From Candidatus Bathyarchaeota archaeon (GTDB lineage Archaea; Thermoproteota; Bathyarchaeia; Bathyarchaeales; Bathyarchaeaceae): a stretch of DNA of 8,072 nt. The stretch is from assembly GCA_003662715.1 (NCBI GenBank), contig QMYO01000061.1:1-8072 (forward strand), given 5' to 3'. A model generated the notes under the pieces. That model ran no database searches. It saw nothing but the letters and a program-made list of their open reading frames with translations, and had not been told where the DNA came from. Of this stretch, positions 6,678-8,072 are shown one piece after another. Position numbers and translations under genes: made by a program. Each line of letters opens with the position of its first letter. Position 1 is the first letter of the stretch.

Positions 6678-6700
6678 ACTATGCCAGAAAAGCTGAGGGG
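6678..6700. other. Convergent junction of the operon and minus-strand pair
   Basis: Only 23 bases separate the stop of the ATPase gene (TAA, 6675-6677) from the stop of the minus-strand gene (TAG, read at 6701-6703). No hairpin or strong T-tract is visible for the + strand transcript. Read on the minus strand, the gap contains only a short CTTTTC. Transcripts from the two sides may therefore overlap. Confidence 0.5.
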
Positions 6701-7366
6701 CTAGTTGAATATTTGGACTTGGACGTCGCAGAGCAACGCTGTAAGACCAGCAGCTTCAATTGTTATGGGCAAGTTTCCCTTTGCAGAAGCCGTCTTGATG
6801 CTTGTCTGTCCAGTGCTAAACATAGCTGTAGCCGTAACATTCGCCGTGCATGTCAAAGTGAAATCGCCATCGCCTAGACTGTATTCAATTTCCGCAGCGT
6901 CAAGCGAAAACTTCCACATTTCAAACCATGCGTTTTTGGCGGGCATATCCGACGAACTGTAAGTTTTCAACATACCTTCCCTGCGCAATGTCACAGTGTC
7001 GGATTTAACTTCCATGGGGCCTCTAAGCTCAAGGCTTGTTATGTCACCAATCCAGTCAAGCTGCACATAGCAATGCCAAGTAATCTTTGACACTTGTCTT
7101 CCTTCAAAGTAAACCGTCAACGGAAAAAGCGTATATTGAATTTGGCTTGGGTCAACAGTTTGTGCTGTACCGTCAGCAAACTCGATGGTGACGCCTACAC
7201 CCAACTTTCCACCTGTACCAGTTGTCGTTGATGTTCCACCGTTGCCGTTTCCCGGAGTTTGGATGCCTATCTCTGGCCAGCTTGTGTAAACCCAATAAAA
7301 AATTCCTGCCATGATAATTAAAGCTAACAACACAAGCGCCAAACTCATCCTGCCTTTTGAATCCAT
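6701..7366 (-). CDS. N-anchored surface protein with Gly/Thr linker
   Basis: This is an unrecognised 221-residue protein. A membrane anchor spans about residues 8-28 after a basic start (K4, R6). A flexible low-complexity linker follows (about 35-55, GNGNGGTSTTTGTGG), then a beta-rich domain of about 56-221. The domain has alternating hydrophobic and Thr/Ser residues, three cysteines (C99, C173, C213) and one sequon (N176-V-T). The anchor, linker and exposed beta domain suggest an outward-facing protein, O-glycosylated in the Thr-rich linker in analogous archaeal proteins (inferred). The ATG at 7366 is preceded by GGTGA, which overlaps the end of the upstream gene, and the gap is 4 bases, so the two minus-strand genes are probably co-transcribed. 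It is convergent with the ATPase gene, with 23 bases between stops. It could be an adhesin, a minor virion protein or an envelope subunit. Confidence 0.75.
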   Translation of the reverse strand: MDSKGRMSLALVLLALIIMAGIFYWVYTSWPEIGIQTPGNGNGGTSTTTGTGGKLGVGVTIEFADGTAQTVDPSQIQYTLFPLTVYFEGRQVSKITWHCYVQLDWIGDITSLELRGPMEVKSDTVTLRREGMLKTYSSSDMPAKNAWFEMWKFSLDAAEIEYSLGDGDFTLTCTANVTATAMFSTGQTSIKTASAKGNLPITIEAAGLTALLCDVQVQIFN

Positions 7367-7370
7367 TCCG

Positions 7371-8072
7371 TCACCAATAGAAAAATGTGTTAGCCTCCGC
7401 CTTTAGCGCCCGAAACATGTTAGAGAATGCTTTCAAAAGCCACGGTGCATATATCGCGGTTATGATGAGGACCACGACGATGACCATTAGGAACAGCCAG
7501 AATTGTACCAGAGGGTTGCTGAGCCACGCGCTTAAAGCCGCCAGAAAGCCGGATATCGGGTTTCCAGACCAAACGATTGGATTGTGGGGTTCAAGCTCTG
7601 GCACTTCACCCGTGCCTATGTAAACCGTCCATCTGCCCACAACAAACACGTAAACCGTAAACTCCAAGTGAACACTTGGATATTTCCAGCCGTGCCAAAT
7701 CTGGTAATCATACCAGTTGATAGGCTTGAAGTTTAACAGGTCTATTCTTGTCCAATACTCGTTTCTGAAAATCGCCGTGTCCAAGTTTACGCCTTGATAG
7801 CTTAAAAGCGTCTGTTCAAGGTTGACGGGTGTGCCTCCCCGCTGATAGTAAATGCCTAATGTTTCACCTGTTGCCTTCGGAATCAAGTCTTGGCTTCGCA
7901 TCATATCTGGGTCGTTGAGGATGGTTTTTCCATCTTTGTCTATGGCTGCGAAAGTGTAGCTGTTTAAGCCTATGTAGGCTGGGGCGAAGTAAACCATGTC
8001 CGGGTTTTCCTGGAAGTAAATGAAGGCTTTGGGCACAAGCTTAATCCAGATCTTTGTGCCCCCGTAGTTCGG
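7371..8072 (-). CDS. C-anchored surface protein, 5' end cut by window edge
   Basis: The family is not recognised. The frame is open to the right window edge. The only internal start candidate, GTG at 8036, lacks a ribosome-binding site and would leave no signal peptide, so the true N-terminus probably lies outside. About 233 residues are visible. The visible domain (about 1-165) is strikingly aromatic (Tyr, Trp, Phe) with strand-like alternation and no cysteine. A hydrophobic amphipathic stretch (about 175-188) precedes a strong membrane span at about 190-212, followed by a short basic amphipathic tail ending FFYW. This is the type I topology also seen for the product of 1904-2575. It is the upstream member of a minus-strand pair with an N-anchored partner. 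It is probably an envelope or virion surface protein exported by a signal outside the window. Confidence 0.7.
   Translation of the reverse strand, partial: PNYGGTKIWIKLVPKAFIYFQENPDMVYFAPAYIGLNSYTFAAIDKDGKTILNDPDMMRSQDLIPKATGETLGIYYQRGGTPVNLEQTLLSYQGVNLDTAIFRNEYWTRIDLLNFKPINWYDYQIWHGWKYPSVHLEFTVYVFVVGRWTVYIGTGEVPELEPHNPIVWSGNPISGFLAALSAWLSNPLVQFWLFLMVIVVVLIITAIYAPWLLKAFSNMFRALKAEANTFFYW

Overview
The window looks archaeal. The first gene encodes a TFB/TFIIB-type zinc ribbon. Ribosome-binding sites are of the GGTG/AGGAGG kind, genes are packed with ATGA overlaps and gaps of a few bases, and GTG and TTG starts occur. Abundant GCC/AAA-type codons and moderate GC would suit an uncultured lineage such as Bathyarchaeia, but that placement is a guess. 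No rRNA, tRNA, CRISPR array, transposase, integrase or replication gene is visible, and no obvious housekeeping gene. This points to an integrated or extrachromosomal element (virus, provirus or conjugative/vesicle-type plasmid).

Layout. (1) 35-757 (+): a TFB-like protein with an N-terminal zinc ribbon and a shortened helical C-terminus. (2) 819-6677 (+): one tightly packed eight-gene operon. It starts with a ribbon-helix-helix-like DNA-binding protein. Next come an N-anchored beta-rich surface protein, a small single-span protein, and a secreted C-anchored (type I) surface protein. A 70-residue CxxC protein and two larger proteins with coiled coils and membrane hairpins follow. The last gene is a 697-residue P-loop ATPase of the HerA/FtsK/VirB4 kind with its own zinc ribbon. 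(3) 6701-8072 (-): two more predicted surface proteins, convergent with the operon. One is C-anchored and cut by the window edge; the other is N-anchored with a Gly/Thr-rich linker.

Working model (inference). The operon looks like a membrane-centred DNA-export or virion-assembly module. Surface proteins face outward, multi-span proteins form the membrane base, and the ATPase supplies motor activity on DNA. The RHH-like and TFB-like proteins would be the element's own transcription control. The gene order of small membrane protein, C-anchored spike-like protein, small protein, multi-span proteins, then NTPase recalls the conserved block of haloarchaeal pleolipoviruses. No sequence homology to them could be tested here, and a conjugation apparatus is an equal alternative. 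Only the ATPase, the zinc ribbon and the RHH-like fold are recognisable at family level; the membrane proteins are unrecognised and are described by topology.
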